The notes: generated by a model from the sequence alone, not told the origin. Positions 16,505-25,414 are shown, numbered from the stretch's first letter. The stretch: 64,000 nucleotides of DNA from Parvibaculum sp963975745 (GCF_963975745.1 NZ_CAXBIB010000001.1:1-64000); one strand, 5' to 3'. Translations and numbers: made by a program.

Positions 16505-16819
16505 ATCTGGGTCTGTCTCGGGCTATGCGGCCGGCGAGGTGTCGAACGGGTAATCTCCCACCATTGGACAAGGAGATATTTTCCCGTATTTCGTCAAAAC
16601 CTCTGGAAAATCCGTCGCAGGGTGCTAGATAGTTGACTACAGCGCTCGGAAATAATAGAGCCTTGCGCTGGGCGCCCCGCCGATCCTTAGATGCCGCCCG
16701 CGTCATGATCTATCGCTGGCGCAGTCTCAGGTGCTCCGGGGCGGATGTTCTTAACACAGGCAATGGCCGGTTGTGCAAGCTTTTGACCGCCCTTTGCCCG
16801 CCATACGAAGGAGTTGGCC
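16505..16819. other. Divergent regulatory region in front of the SUF operon
   Basis: No gene is seen here. The stretch holds a candidate IscR box overlapping a -35 element (16629-16661). The rest, up to the Shine-Dalgarno gaaggag at 16807, would be a 5' leader of about 150 bases for iscR. Confidence 0.6.
16629..16661 (+). promoter_or_regulatory. Candidate type 1 IscR box overlapping a promoter
   Basis: ATAGTTGACTAC followed by CGCTCGGAAAT (16629-16653) resembles the left half and the TCGG of the type 1 IscR consensus (ATASYYGACT...). TTGACT (16633-16638) could be a -35, with TAGAGC at 16656 as a weak -10. This would allow self-repression by the [2Fe-2S] form of the regulator encoded 160 bases downstream. 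The right half of the box is poorly conserved. Confidence 0.55.
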
Positions 16820-17299
16820 GTGAAGCTCACAACCAAGGGGCGCTATGCCGTGATGGCCATGGCCGACCTGGCGCGGCATTCCGACGGCAGCCCGGTCGCA
16901 CTGGCTGAGATCGCCGACCGGCAGGAAATTTCGCTGTCCTATCTGGAACAGCTGTTTGCCAAATTGCGCCGCGGCGATCTCGTGAAGAGCGTTCGGGGAC
17001 CGGGCGGCGGGTACCTGCTGTCGCGGGCTGCCGACGATATCCGGATTTCCGACGTCATCCTGGCGGTCGACGAGCCGATCAAGGCAACCCGCTGCGAGCT
17101 GGGATCGCCCAAGGGCTGTCTGCCGTCATCGGGCCGCTGTATCACGCATGATTTATGGGAAGGTCTCAGTCACCAGATTCAGTTCTATCTGGGATCTGTG
17201 TCGCTTGGCGATGTCATCGACGGTCGCGTTGCGGAACGTCAGATTGTCGTTCCGGACGCGCGCCGCAAATCGGCCAGCATTGCCAACGCCGCCGACTGA
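16820..17299 (+). CDS. iscR: Rrf2-family Fe-S regulator, IscR-like
   Basis: Transcription regulator that senses Fe-S cluster supply through its own [2Fe-2S] cluster. The 159-residue product has an N-terminal winged helix (KLTTKGRYAVMAMADLA, then ISLSYLEQLFAKLRRGDLVKS) and three Cys at 92, 100 and 107 followed by a His at 110, matching the IscR ligand set although the Cys spacing is one or two residues wider than in E. coli. GTG at 16820 follows gaaggag at a good distance and gives the conserved MKLTTKGRYA start. It heads the SUF operon and a matching box lies upstream, so it probably represses its own operon when clusters are plentiful. Confidence 0.9.
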   Translation: MKLTTKGRYAVMAMADLARHSDGSPVALAEIADRQEISLSYLEQLFAKLRRGDLVKSVRGPGGGYLLSRAADDIRISDVILAVDEPIKATRCELGSPKGCLPSSGRCITHDLWEGLSHQIQFYLGSVSLGDVIDGRVAERQIVVPDARRKSASIANAAD

Positions 17300-17337
17300 C
17301 CGAAAACCAAGTCCATGAATGGGAGCCTCGCCACGCG

Positions 17338-18531
17338 ATGACGATGAAGCGTGCCTATCTCGACCACAATGCAACGTCGCCGCTGCGCCCGGAGGCGCGT
17401 GCGGCGGTACTACGTGCGTTGGATGTTACGGGCAATCCATCGTCTGTTCATGCCGAAGGGCGAATGGCGCGCAGATTGATCGAGGAGGCACGGCGCGATG
17501 TCGCCCTGCTCGTGGGCGCAAAGCCGGCCGAAATCGTCTTCACCAGTGGCGGCACGGAGGCCGCACGTCTTGCGTTCCATGCGGCCAGGACCGGTCAGGC
17601 CATTGAGCGTCTGATTGTTTCGGCGATCGAACATGATGCGGTGCTGGCCCCGGCCGAGGCGTCGGGACTGGACGTCGAGATCGCACCGGTCGACGGCAAG
17701 GGCCGGCTTGATCTTGCTGCGCTTGCCTCGCTTCTGGCCGCGTCGGAAAAGCCTACACTGGTCGCCGTGATGCATGCCAACAATGAGACTGGCGTCCTTC
17801 AGCCGGTGGCGGAAGCTGCAGCGCTTGCGCACAAGGCTGGCGGTCTGCTGCTTTGCGACGCGGTTCAGGCCGCCGGCAAGGTTCCGCTCGATTTTTCCAG
17901 CCTGGGCGCGGATATGATGGTGCTGGGCGGCCACAAGCTCGGCGCGCCGCTGGGCGTTGGTGCGATGGTCGTTCGTGAAGGATTGCCCTTCGCGGCCGAA
18001 GCGGTCGGTGGCGGCCAGGAAATGCGCCGGCGTGCCGGCAGCGAGAACGTCTCGGGTATTGCGGGTTTCGGTGCGGCGGCGCGCGCCGCGCTGGAAAGCA
18101 TGGATGCGTTTGCCGGATTGACGCCCTTGCGCGATCGGATGGAAGCGCGATTGGCCGTCGCGGTGCCCGATGTGGTGTTCTTTGGACAAGGGGCCGAGCG
18201 CCTGCCCAATACGAGCTACATCGCTGCGCCAGGACTTGACGCTGAGACACTGCTGATGGCGCTTGATCTCGATGGTGTTGCCGTCAGCGCAGGCGCCGCC
18301 TGCTCATCCGGCAAGGTTGGGCGTCCACGTGTGCTGGAAGCGATGGGCGTCGAACCTGCTCTGGCGCGCGGCGCGGTTCGTGTCAGCCTCGGCTGGTCAA
18401 GCGAACCGGACGACATCGACCGTTTCGTCGATAGCTGGCTGCGTGCTCATCGGCGCCGGCGTCTGGCAACATCGGAACTTGTGAACGTGGATGGGGCGTC
18501 GATCGCCCGGTTCGCGGCTGTGGAGAGTTGA
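17338..18531 (+). CDS. Cysteine desulfurase, IscS/NifS type
   Basis: PLP enzyme that takes sulfur from cysteine for cluster assembly. The 397-residue product shows class V aminotransferase features: LDHNATSPLRPEA at the start, FTSGGTEAARL, HANNETGVLQPV, the PLP lysine in GGHKLGAPLG and the catalytic loop SAGAACSSGKVGRP with its Cys. The loop type places it in group I (IscS/NifS), unlike the SufS encoded further down the same operon. ATG at 17338 or 17344 are both possible (MTMKRAYLDHN). It sits 38 bases after iscR and its TGA is one base before the sufB ATG. Confidence 0.92.
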   Translation: MTMKRAYLDHNATSPLRPEARAAVLRALDVTGNPSSVHAEGRMARRLIEEARRDVALLVGAKPAEIVFTSGGTEAARLAFHAARTGQAIERLIVSAIEHDAVLAPAEASGLDVEIAPVDGKGRLDLAALASLLAASEKPTLVAVMHANNETGVLQPVAEAAALAHKAGGLLLCDAVQAAGKVPLDFSSLGADMMVLGGHKLGAPLGVGAMVVREGLPFAAEAVGGGQEMRRRAGSENVSGIAGFGAAARAALESMDAFAGLTPLRDRMEARLAVAVPDVVFFGQGAERLPNTSYIAAPGLDAETLLMALDLDGVAVSAGAACSSGKVGRPRVLEAMGVEPALARGAVRVSLGWSSEPDDIDRFVDSWLRAHRRRRLATSELVNVDGASIARFAAVES

Positions 18532-18532
18532 C

Positions 18533-19981
18533 ATGGTTGCCGTGAGAGAAACCGTCAAGACGGTTGGCGAAGTCGAGAAATACAAATACGGCTTCACCAC
18601 CGACATTGAATCGGACAAGGCCCCGCTCGGCCTGACGGAAGAGACGGTGCGGTTCATATCGGCGAAAAAGAACGAGCCCGACTGGCTGCTCGAATGGCGC
18701 CTCTCTGCTTTCCGTCGCTGGCTGACCATGGACGAACCCAAATGGGCGAAGGTCAGCTATCCGCCGATCGACTTTCAGGATGCCTATTACTATGCGGCGC
18801 CAAAACAGTCGGCGAAGCTGAACAGTCTCGACGAGGTCGATCCGAAGCTTCTCGAAACCTACAAGAAACTCGGCATCCCGCTGACCGAACAGAAGATGCT
18901 GGCCGGCGTTGCAGTCGATGCAGTGTTCGACAGCGTGTCTGTCGTGACCACTTTCAAGGAGAAACTGCGTGAAGTCGGAGTCATCTTCTGCCCGATGTCC
19001 GAGGCGGTGCGCGATCATCCCGAGCTGGTGAAGAAATATCTCGGTTCCGTCGTGCCGACGTCGGACAATTTCTATGCGACGCTCAACTCGGCAGTCTTTT
19101 CGGAGGGGTCTTTCGTCTACATTCCCGAAGGCGTCCGCTGTCCGATGGAGTTGTCGACCTATTTCCGCATCAACGAAAAGCAGACCGGACAGTTCGAACG
19201 GACATTGATTATTGCAGAGAAGGGCTCTTACGTGAGCTATCTCGAGGGTTGCACGGCACCGCAGCGCGACGAGAACCAGCTCCACGCAGCCGTTGTCGAG
19301 CTGGTTGCGCTCGACGATGCCGAAATCAAGTACTCGACCGTCCAGAACTGGTATCCGGGTGACGAGGACGGAAAGGGCGGCATCTATAATTTTGTGACCA
19401 AGCGTGGCGACTGCCGTGGCGTGAATTCGAAGATTTCATGGACCCAGGTTGAAACGGGTTCCGCCATAACCTGGAAATACCCGAGCTGCATTCTGCGGGG
19501 CGACAATTCGCGCGGAGAATTCTACTCGATCGCGATCTCGAACGGGCGCCAGCAAGTCGACAGCGGCACCAAGATGATCCATCTCGGTCGCAACACCTCG
19601 AGCCGGATCATCTCGAAGGGGATTTCGGCTGGCCGCTCGTCCAACACGTATCGCGGTCTTGTCAGTGTGCATCGCAAGGCCGAAAATGTCCGCAATTTCA
19701 CGCAATGTGACAGCCTGCTGATCGGCGACCGTTGTTCGGCGCACACGGTGCCCTATATCGAGACGAAGAACCCGACGGCCGTTCTGGAGCATGAGGCGAC
19801 AACCTCGAAAATCAGCGACGATCAGCTGTTTTATTGCATGCAACGCGGTATCGGCGAAGAAGAGGCTGTGGCCCTGATCGTCAACGGCTTCTGCCGCGAC
19901 GTGCTGCAGCAATTGCCCATGGAGTTCGCTGTGGAGGCTCAGAAACTGGTCGGTATCAGCCTCGAAGGCAGCGTCGGCTGA
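18533..19981 (+). CDS. sufB: Fe-S cluster scaffold subunit SufB
   Basis: Scaffold component of the SufBC2D complex, on which clusters are built. The product has 482 residues, the standard length. Characteristic stretches are YKYGFTTDIESDKAPLGL, GVIFCPMSEAVRDHPELV, EGSFVYIPEGVRCPMELSTYF, SYLEGCTAPQRDENQLHAAV and the closing EEAVALIVNGFCRDVLQQLPMEFAVEAQ. The conserved Cys in LEGCTAP and in NGFCRDV are present. ATG at 18533 follows ggagag and is one base after the desulfurase stop. Confidence 0.97.
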   Translation: MVAVRETVKTVGEVEKYKYGFTTDIESDKAPLGLTEETVRFISAKKNEPDWLLEWRLSAFRRWLTMDEPKWAKVSYPPIDFQDAYYYAAPKQSAKLNSLDEVDPKLLETYKKLGIPLTEQKMLAGVAVDAVFDSVSVVTTFKEKLREVGVIFCPMSEAVRDHPELVKKYLGSVVPTSDNFYATLNSAVFSEGSFVYIPEGVRCPMELSTYFRINEKQTGQFERTLIIAEKGSYVSYLEGCTAPQRDENQLHAAVVELVALDDAEIKYSTVQNWYPGDEDGKGGIYNFVTKRGDCRGVNSKISWTQVETGSAITWKYPSCILRGDNSRGEFYSIAISNGRQQVDSGTKMIHLGRNTSSRIISKGISAGRSSNTYRGLVSVHRKAENVRNFTQCDSLLIGDRCSAHTVPYIETKNPTAVLEHEATTSKISDDQLFYCMQRGIGEEEAVALIVNGFCRDVLQQLPMEFAVEAQKLVGISLEGSVG

Positions 19982-20004
19982 CGCGGAAATGTGAAAGTAG
20001 AAAT

Positions 20005-20754
20005 ATGCTCGAGATCGAAAATCTGCATGTGAAGGTGGACGGCAAGGAAATCCTGAAAGGGATCGATCTGCATATCCGTGCAGGTGAAGTCCACGCGATC
20101 ATGGGGCCGAATGGTTCCGGCAAGTCGACGCTGTCCTATGCGCTCGCGGGTCGTGAAGGTTACGAGATAACGGAAGGAGCGGTCCGCTTCAGGGGGCAGG
20201 ACCTGACGGCAATGAATGTCGACGAACGTGCCGCGGCTGGTCTCTTTCTGGCTTTCCAGTATCCGATCGAGATTCCCGGCGTTACAACGATGACCTTTCT
20301 GAAGACGGCGCTGAATGCACAGCGCAAGGCGCGCGGAGAAGACGAACTTGATGCGGTGCGTTTCCTGAAGCTTGTGCGAGAGAAGGCCAAACCGCTGAAT
20401 GTTTCGGACGATATGCTCAGACGGGCATTGAATGTTGGCTTTTCGGGCGGCGAAAAGAAGCGCGCCGAAGTCCTTCAGATGGCGCTCCTCGAGCCGGCAT
20501 TGGCGGTGCTCGACGAGACCGATTCCGGTCTCGACATCGATGCGCTGAAAACGGTTGCGGCCGGTGTCAATGCGCTCAGGAGTCCCGAGCGGGCCATGCT
20601 GGTCATCACGCATTATCAGCGGCTTCTCGACTATATCGTGCCCGACATGGTCCATGTTCTCTCCGGCGGCCGCATCGTGAAGACCGGTGGAAAGGATCTG
20701 GCGCACGAGCTGGAGAAGACCGGCTATGCCGCCTACGGCGCCGATGCGGCATGA
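20005..20754 (+). CDS. sufC: SUF ATPase subunit SufC
   Basis: ABC-type ATPase that powers the SufBCD scaffold. The 249-residue product has Walker A GPNGSGKST, the Q-loop region FLAFQYPIEIPGV, the signature FSGGEKKRAEVLQM, Walker B AVLDETDSGLD and the switch His in ITHYQRLL. There is no membrane domain, as expected for this soluble ABC protein. The ATG at 20005 gives MLEIENLHVKVDGKEIL; the frame is open further upstream inside sufB but without sense. Confidence 0.97.
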   Translation: MLEIENLHVKVDGKEILKGIDLHIRAGEVHAIMGPNGSGKSTLSYALAGREGYEITEGAVRFRGQDLTAMNVDERAAAGLFLAFQYPIEIPGVTTMTFLKTALNAQRKARGEDELDAVRFLKLVREKAKPLNVSDDMLRRALNVGFSGGEKKRAEVLQMALLEPALAVLDETDSGLDIDALKTVAAGVNALRSPERAMLVITHYQRLLDYIVPDMVHVLSGGRIVKTGGKDLAHELEKTGYAAYGADAA

Positions 20755-20761
20755 GGAAGAG

Positions 20762-22078
20762 ATGAACGACCGCGCCGCACAGATATTCATCGATACCTAT
20801 GAACGGGAGCGCAGCACGCTTCCGGGCGCTGATACGTGGCTGGCGCGCCAGCGGGAAGCGGCGCGGGCGTCGTTCGCCGAGGCCGGTTTGCCGCATCGCC
20901 GGCTGGAAGAGTGGAAATACACCGATTTGCGCCAGGCATTGGAAAAGGCCGGAGTTGCAGCGAGCCCGGTGCACGGTGGGGCGGTTGTCCTGCCCGATAC
21001 CGCGGTGGCCTCGGCCTTCGCGTCGATCGATCGACACGTGCTGGTCTTCGTCAACGGGCGTCATCGCGCCGACATGTCGAGAGCCGTACGTCTGCCCAAG
21101 GGTGTGGTGCTTCATCCGCTGGTGGAAGTTCTCCCTGAACAATGGGCAAAGGATCTCGTTGAACGCCGCCTTGATGCGGCGCGCCAGTCCGAGGATATTG
21201 TCGATCTCAACACGGCGCTGATGCAGGACGGTGTGGCGTTGCGCATCCGCAAGGGCGTCCGGCTCGACAAGCCGTTGCATCTGGTCTTCCTGTCGGCCGA
21301 TGATGGCGCATCCCACACCCGCAACCTGATCCGGCTGGACGAGGGAGCCGAAGCGACGATTTTCGAGAGCCATGTCGGCACAGCCACGGCCTTTGCCGAT
21401 ATTGTGACCGACATCTCGCTTGGTGCCGCCGCGGGGCTGTCGCATGTGAAGCTGCAGGATGAGGCTCCAGGCGCCATTCACATGGCGACGCTGCGTGCGC
21501 ATTTGTCGGAAAGATCCCGTCTGTCGAATTTCACCTTTACGCTCGGCTGCGGCGTGTCGCGCACCCAGAATTTCATTCGTTTTGAGGGAGAGGGCGCGCA
21601 AGCGCATGTCAACGGTGCCTATGCACTGAAATCGAGGCAGCATGCCGATCAGTTTTGCGTTATCGATCACGCGGTACCGGGCTGTACCAGCCAAACGCTC
21701 TTCAAGGGGGTGCTGGACGGCGCATCCGAGGGCGTCTTCCAGGGCAAGGTGATTGTCCGGCCCGGCGCTCAGAAGACGGATGGTCGGCAGATGACGCATG
21801 CGCTGCTGCTCTCGCGCGATGCGGCGATGAATGCCAAGCCCGAGCTTGAGATTTACGCCGATGACGTTCAATGCGCCCATGGTTCGACGGTGGGTGAGCT
21901 CTCGCGTGACGCGATCTTCTATCTGCGCTCACGTGGCATTCCCGAAGCGCGCGCGCGCCAGCTTCTCGTGTCGGCATTTCTCGACGAAGCGCTTGATCTC
22001 GTGCCACATGAAGCGGCGCGCGAGGCGTTGAAGGATCTGGCCGTCGGCTGGTTTGCCGGCGGGGAGGGAGGAAGATGA
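20762..22078 (+). CDS. sufD: Fe-S scaffold subunit SufD
   Basis: Second scaffold subunit, paralogue of SufB, needed for iron entry. The product has 438 residues: an N-terminal helical part (LPHRRLEEWKYTDLRQAL) and the C-terminal beta-helix (HMATLRAHLSERSRLSNFTF, GHAYALKSRQHAD-like region, QMTHALLLSRDAAMNAKPELEIYADDVQCAHGST). The conserved His in CAHGSTVGEL, which in the family contributes to cluster formation at the SufB-SufD interface, is present. ATG at 20762 follows gaggaagag, 7 bases after sufC. Its stop overlaps the sufS start (ATGA). Confidence 0.95.
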   Translation: MNDRAAQIFIDTYERERSTLPGADTWLARQREAARASFAEAGLPHRRLEEWKYTDLRQALEKAGVAASPVHGGAVVLPDTAVASAFASIDRHVLVFVNGRHRADMSRAVRLPKGVVLHPLVEVLPEQWAKDLVERRLDAARQSEDIVDLNTALMQDGVALRIRKGVRLDKPLHLVFLSADDGASHTRNLIRLDEGAEATIFESHVGTATAFADIVTDISLGAAAGLSHVKLQDEAPGAIHMATLRAHLSERSRLSNFTFTLGCGVSRTQNFIRFEGEGAQAHVNGAYALKSRQHADQFCVIDHAVPGCTSQTLFKGVLDGASEGVFQGKVIVRPGAQKTDGRQMTHALLLSRDAAMNAKPELEIYADDVQCAHGSTVGELSRDAIFYLRSRGIPEARARQLLVSAFLDEALDLVPHEAAREALKDLAVGWFAGGEGGR

Positions 22079-23319
22079 ACAGTCCCGCTCTCGAATCCGA
22101 TATCTACGATGTCGCAAGCATCCGGTCCGATTTCCCGCTTCTTGCACGCGAGGTCTATGACAAGCCGCTGGTCTATCTCGACAACGCTGCGTCGGCACAG
22201 AAGCCGCAAGCGGTGATCGACGCGATTGCAGAGGCTTACGGCCATGAGTATTCAAATGTCCATCGCGGCATGCACTATCTCTCCAATGCCGCAACGGAGA
22301 AATTCGAGCAGGCGCGGGAGACGGCGCGCGCCTTCCTCAATGCCGGCTCGACCGACGAGATCGTCTTCACTTCCGGTGCAACTGACGCGATCAATCTCGT
22401 GGCGTCCTCATTCTCCGAACCGATGATCGGGCCGGGCGACGAGATCATTCTCTCGGTGCTGGAACATCACTCCAATATTGTACCCTGGCATTTCCTGCGG
22501 GAACGGCATGGCGCGGTGCTGAAATTCGTGCCCGCGTTGGACGACGGTTCGCTCGACATCGACGCCTATCGCGCACTTTTCTCCCCGCGCACGAAAATGG
22601 TGGCAATGACGCATATGTCGAATGCGCTTGGCACCATCACACCGATCAAGGACATGATCCGCACGGCGCGTGAGCACGGCGTTCCCGTGCTTGTCGACGG
22701 GTGCCAGAGCGTCGTCCATATACCCACCGATGTGCGCGAGATGGATTGCGATTTCCTCGTCTGCTCTGGCCACAAGCTCTATGGCCCGACGGGCATCGGC
22801 CTTCTTTACGCAAAGGCCGGGCACCTGAAGCGAATGCGTCCCTATCGCGGCGGTGGCGAGATGATCCGCGAGGTGACACTCGATAATGTAAGCTATGCCG
22901 CGCCACCGCACCGCTTCGAGGCGGGAACGCCGGCTATCGTGCAGGCCATTGGCCTGGGCGCGGCGCTTACCTATATCGAGACTGTCGGCCGGGAACGCAT
23001 CCTCGTCCATGAACTCAAGCTGCGCGACTATGCGACGCGGCGGCTCTCCGAGATCAACGGCCTGCGCATCGTCGGCACGACGAAGACAAAGGGCAGTATC
23101 GTCTCTTTCGTGATGGACAATGCCCATCCGCATGATATCGCGACGGTGATCGACCGTGCGGGTGTTGCGGTTCGTGCCGGGCATCATTGCGCCCAGCCGG
23201 TGATGGAACGCTTCGGCGTCGGCGCAACGACGCGTGCGTCCTTCGCGATGTACAATACGCTCGAGGAGGTCGATCGATTGGTCGATGCCTTGATCGATAG
23301 CAAGAAATTCTTTGGGTAG
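22075..23319 (+). CDS. sufS: Cysteine desulfurase SufS
   Basis: Group II cysteine desulfurase supplying sulfur to SufBCD. The 414-residue product has VYLDNAASAQKPQAVIDA, YSNVHRGMHYLSNAAT, the PLP lysine in CSGHKLYGPTGIGLLY, and the catalytic Cys in VRAGHHCAQPVMERFG. The RAGHHCAQP form of the loop is diagnostic of SufS and differs from the ACSSG loop of the desulfurase at the front of the operon. SufS normally needs SufE or SufU to pass on sulfur, and neither is encoded in this operon. The ATG overlaps the sufD stop. Confidence 0.96.
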   Translation: MNSPALESDIYDVASIRSDFPLLAREVYDKPLVYLDNAASAQKPQAVIDAIAEAYGHEYSNVHRGMHYLSNAATEKFEQARETARAFLNAGSTDEIVFTSGATDAINLVASSFSEPMIGPGDEIILSVLEHHSNIVPWHFLRERHGAVLKFVPALDDGSLDIDAYRALFSPRTKMVAMTHMSNALGTITPIKDMIRTAREHGVPVLVDGCQSVVHIPTDVREMDCDFLVCSGHKLYGPTGIGLLYAKAGHLKRMRPYRGGGEMIREVTLDNVSYAAPPHRFEAGTPAIVQAIGLGAALTYIETVGRERILVHELKLRDYATRRLSEINGLRIVGTTKTKGSIVSFVMDNAHPHDIATVIDRAGVAVRAGHHCAQPVMERFGVGATTRASFAMYNTLEEVDRLVDALIDSKKFFG

Positions 23320-23326
23320 GCGGGTC

Positions 23327-23725
23327 ATGGCCGAAGACACAAATATGATCGAGAAGCCGGATGAGCCCGCCACAGGTGCAAACGAGGCGCCGCGTGCATC
23401 GGTGATTCCGCAGGATGAGATCGATCAGATCACCGACGATATCATTGCGGCGTTGAAGACAGTATACGATCCCGAGATTCCGGTCGATGTCTACGAGCTC
23501 GGATTGATCTACAAGGTTGACATCTCTGACGATCGCGATGTCGTCATCGATATGACACTGACGGCGCCGGGATGTCCGGTTGCAGGGACCATGCCGATCA
23601 TGGTCGAGGATGCCGTGCGCACTGTCGAGGGAATTGCCGATGTGCGCGTCAACATGACCTTCGACCCGCCATGGGACCCGAGCCGTATGTCCGACGAAGC
23701 GCGCGTCGCGCTGAACATGTTCTGA
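23327..23725 (+). CDS. sufT: SUF-associated DUF59/MIP18-family protein SufT
   Basis: Auxiliary Fe-S maturation factor of the MIP18 family. The 132-residue product has an acidic N-terminal extension of about 35 residues and then the domain: DDIIAALKTVYDPEIPVDVYELGLIY, MTLTAPGCPVAGTMP with the conserved Cys, and VNMTFDPPWDPSRMSDEARVALNMF. ATG at 23327 is 7 bases after the sufS stop. Members act in delivering clusters to target enzymes, but the partner here is not known. Confidence 0.92.
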   Translation: MAEDTNMIEKPDEPATGANEAPRASVIPQDEIDQITDDIIAALKTVYDPEIPVDVYELGLIYKVDISDDRDVVIDMTLTAPGCPVAGTMPIMVEDAVRTVEGIADVRVNMTFDPPWDPSRMSDEARVALNMF

Positions 23726-23736
23726 TGGAGGCGACG

Positions 23737-24096
23737 ATGGCGAGGCAGATGCCCAAGGCGATCACGTTGACCGAAGCCGCTGCTGCGCGCATGAAGGAGA
23801 TCATGGCGGAGTCAGACGGAAAGTACATCGGTGTTCGGATCGGCGTGAAAAATGGCGGTTGCGCGGGCATGGAATACACGATGGAGTATGCGGAAGCCGC
23901 CAGTCCGCTCGACGAGGTCGTGGAGGACAAGGGCGTCAGAATCCTGATCGACCCGAAGGCGATCCTGTTCCTGCTCGGCACGGAAATGGATTATCAGGTG
24001 GACAAGTTTGCCTCAGGCTTCCGCTTCAACAATCCGAACCAGACGGACGCCTGCGGCTGTGGCGAGAGCGTGACCATTGTTCCTGCCACCGTCTGA
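23737..24096 (+). CDS. sufA: A-type Fe-S carrier SufA
   Basis: A-type carrier that moves Fe-S clusters from the scaffold to targets. The 119-residue product ITLTEAAAARMKEIM... has the three conserved Cys: one in NGGCAGMEYTM and two in TDACGCGESVTI. ATG at 23737 has gatggaggc well placed; a start at 23725 would overlap the sufT stop and also be possible. It is the last recognised SUF gene. Confidence 0.94.
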   Translation: MARQMPKAITLTEAAAARMKEIMAESDGKYIGVRIGVKNGGCAGMEYTMEYAEAASPLDEVVEDKGVRILIDPKAILFLLGTEMDYQVDKFASGFRFNNPNQTDACGCGESVTIVPATV

Positions 24097-24101
24097 TCGT
24101 C

Positions 24102-24488
24102 ATGGCCGTCAGCAGCGAATACAGGGAATACATCGTCGAACAGCTTGTTCCACTGGGCCCGGTGCGGATTCGCAACATGTTCGGTGGGGCCGGGGTCTAT
24201 CTGGACGACCTGATGTTCGCCCTGATCGTGGCTGAAACGCTTTTCTTCAAGGTCGACGATCGCAATCGAGCCGATTTCGAGGCTGAGGAATGCAGCCCCT
24301 TTGTCTATGCGCCGCCATCCGGCAGACCTGTCGCCATGTCGTATTATGAATTGCCGGAGAGGCTCTATGATGAACCGGACGAATTGATCGTCTGGGCGCG
24401 CAAGTCGCTTGACGCGGCGCTGGCCGCGAAATCCACGGGGCCGAAGGCAAAAGCCGCGCGCAAAAAGGCCGCGCGCCCGAAGAAATAG
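24102..24488 (+). CDS. TfoX N-terminal-domain protein with Lys/Ala-rich tail
   Basis: A 128-residue protein with the TfoX N-terminal fold (VRIRNMFGGAGVYLDDLMFALIV, FFKVDDRNRADFEAEEC, SYYELPERLYDEPDEL). In gammaproteobacteria TfoX controls competence, but single-domain homologues in other bacteria have no known role. The last 20 residues are Lys/Ala/Arg-rich. ATG at 24102 is 5 bases after sufA, so it is probably co-transcribed with the SUF genes; a functional link is not shown. Confidence 0.85.
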   Translation: MAVSSEYREYIVEQLVPLGPVRIRNMFGGAGVYLDDLMFALIVAETLFFKVDDRNRADFEAEECSPFVYAPPSGRPVAMSYYELPERLYDEPDELIVWARKSLDAALAAKSTGPKAKAARKKAARPKK

Positions 24489-24499
24489 GACGCGCGGCC

Positions 24500-24568
24500 A
24501 TGCCTCACATGATCTTCTTTATCGCCGTGATGTTCCTGGCCCTGTTGGCAAGCTGCATCATTGGCTGA
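24500..24568 (+). CDS. Possible 22-residue hydrophobic small protein
   Basis: A short open frame reads MPHMIFFIAVMFLALLASCIIG. It has one hydrophobic helix and a lipobox-like LLASC near the end. No clear ribosome-binding site precedes it. It follows the TfoX gene by 11 bases and could be the last member of that transcript, or chance. Confidence 0.25.
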   Translation: MPHMIFFIAVMFLALLASCIIG

Positions 24569-24577
24569 TCGGGCTGC

Positions 24578-25369
24578 TTAGTTGCCCTTGAATTGCGCCG
24601 GTCGCTTCTCGAGAAAGGCACGCACGCCTTCCTTGAAATCGTCGCCATTGCCCGCTGTCCGCTGAAGCTGACGCTCGAGATTGAGCTGCTCTTCATAGGT
24701 GTTGTCGGTGCTCTCCCAGTAAAGCTGCCGGATCATGCCCAGCGCCTTGGTGGGGCCGTTGGCAAGGTCGGTTGCAAGCTTGCGCGCTTCGGCCATCAAT
24801 TCCGCGTCGTCGAACACACGGTTGACGAGGCCCCATTGCAGTGCCGTTTCGGCCGGCAGCTTTTCACCCAGCAGCGACAGCTCCATGGCCCGCGCCTTGC
24901 CGACAAGACGCGGCAGGATCCATGTCGATCCGCCATCCGGCACCAGGCCGATACGCCGGAACGCCTGGAGGAAGTAGGACGAGCGTGCGCAAAGAACGAG
25001 ATCGCCCATCAACGCGAAGCTCATGCCGACGCCGGCGGCGGGACCATTGACGGCGGTGACAAAGGGCATCGGCAGGTTGCGCAGACGTCGTAGGAAGGGA
25101 TGGTACATGGTTTCGAGCGCAGACCCGGCATCGGGCCGCGCGCCGGAGTTGTCGCCCCGTCCCTGCAGGTTGGCGCCGGTGCAGAAGCCGCGACCTTCAC
25201 CGGTCATCACGAGGCACCGCATCCCGTTCTTCGGATCTTCGACGGCATCCATTGCCTTCATCAGTCCGCCCAGCATCTCGGGCGAAACGGCATTCATCAC
25301 TTCCGGGTGATTGAGCGTCAAGATGCCCACATTGCCTTCGACATCGAGTTTGACCCGCTCGAATTCCAT
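24578..25369 (-). CDS. Enoyl-CoA hydratase/isomerase, PaaG-like
   Basis: A 263-residue crotonase-fold enzyme acting on CoA thioesters. Visible are LTLNHPEVMNAVSPEML at the start, the CoA/oxyanion segment GEGRGFCTGANLQGRG, AVNGPAAGVGMSFALMGDLVL, and RIGLVPDGGSTWILPRLVG. The Asp in LVPDGGST in place of the usual hydratase Glu, and GEKLPAETALQWGLV, resemble PaaG-type isomerases of phenylacetate breakdown, but no other paa genes are here, so the substrate is open. The ATG at 25369 gives MEFERVKLDVEGNVG. A close homologue lies directly upstream on the same strand. Confidence 0.85.
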   Translation of the reverse strand: MEFERVKLDVEGNVGILTLNHPEVMNAVSPEMLGGLMKAMDAVEDPKNGMRCLVMTGEGRGFCTGANLQGRGDNSGARPDAGSALETMYHPFLRRLRNLPMPFVTAVNGPAAGVGMSFALMGDLVLCARSSYFLQAFRRIGLVPDGGSTWILPRLVGKARAMELSLLGEKLPAETALQWGLVNRVFDDAELMAEARKLATDLANGPTKALGMIRQLYWESTDNTYEEQLNLERQLQRTAGNGDDFKEGVRAFLEKRPAQFKGN

Positions 25370-25414
25370 GTCCGTCTCCCTGTTTTGGTAGGATGATATT
25401 CTGAAAGATTATTG

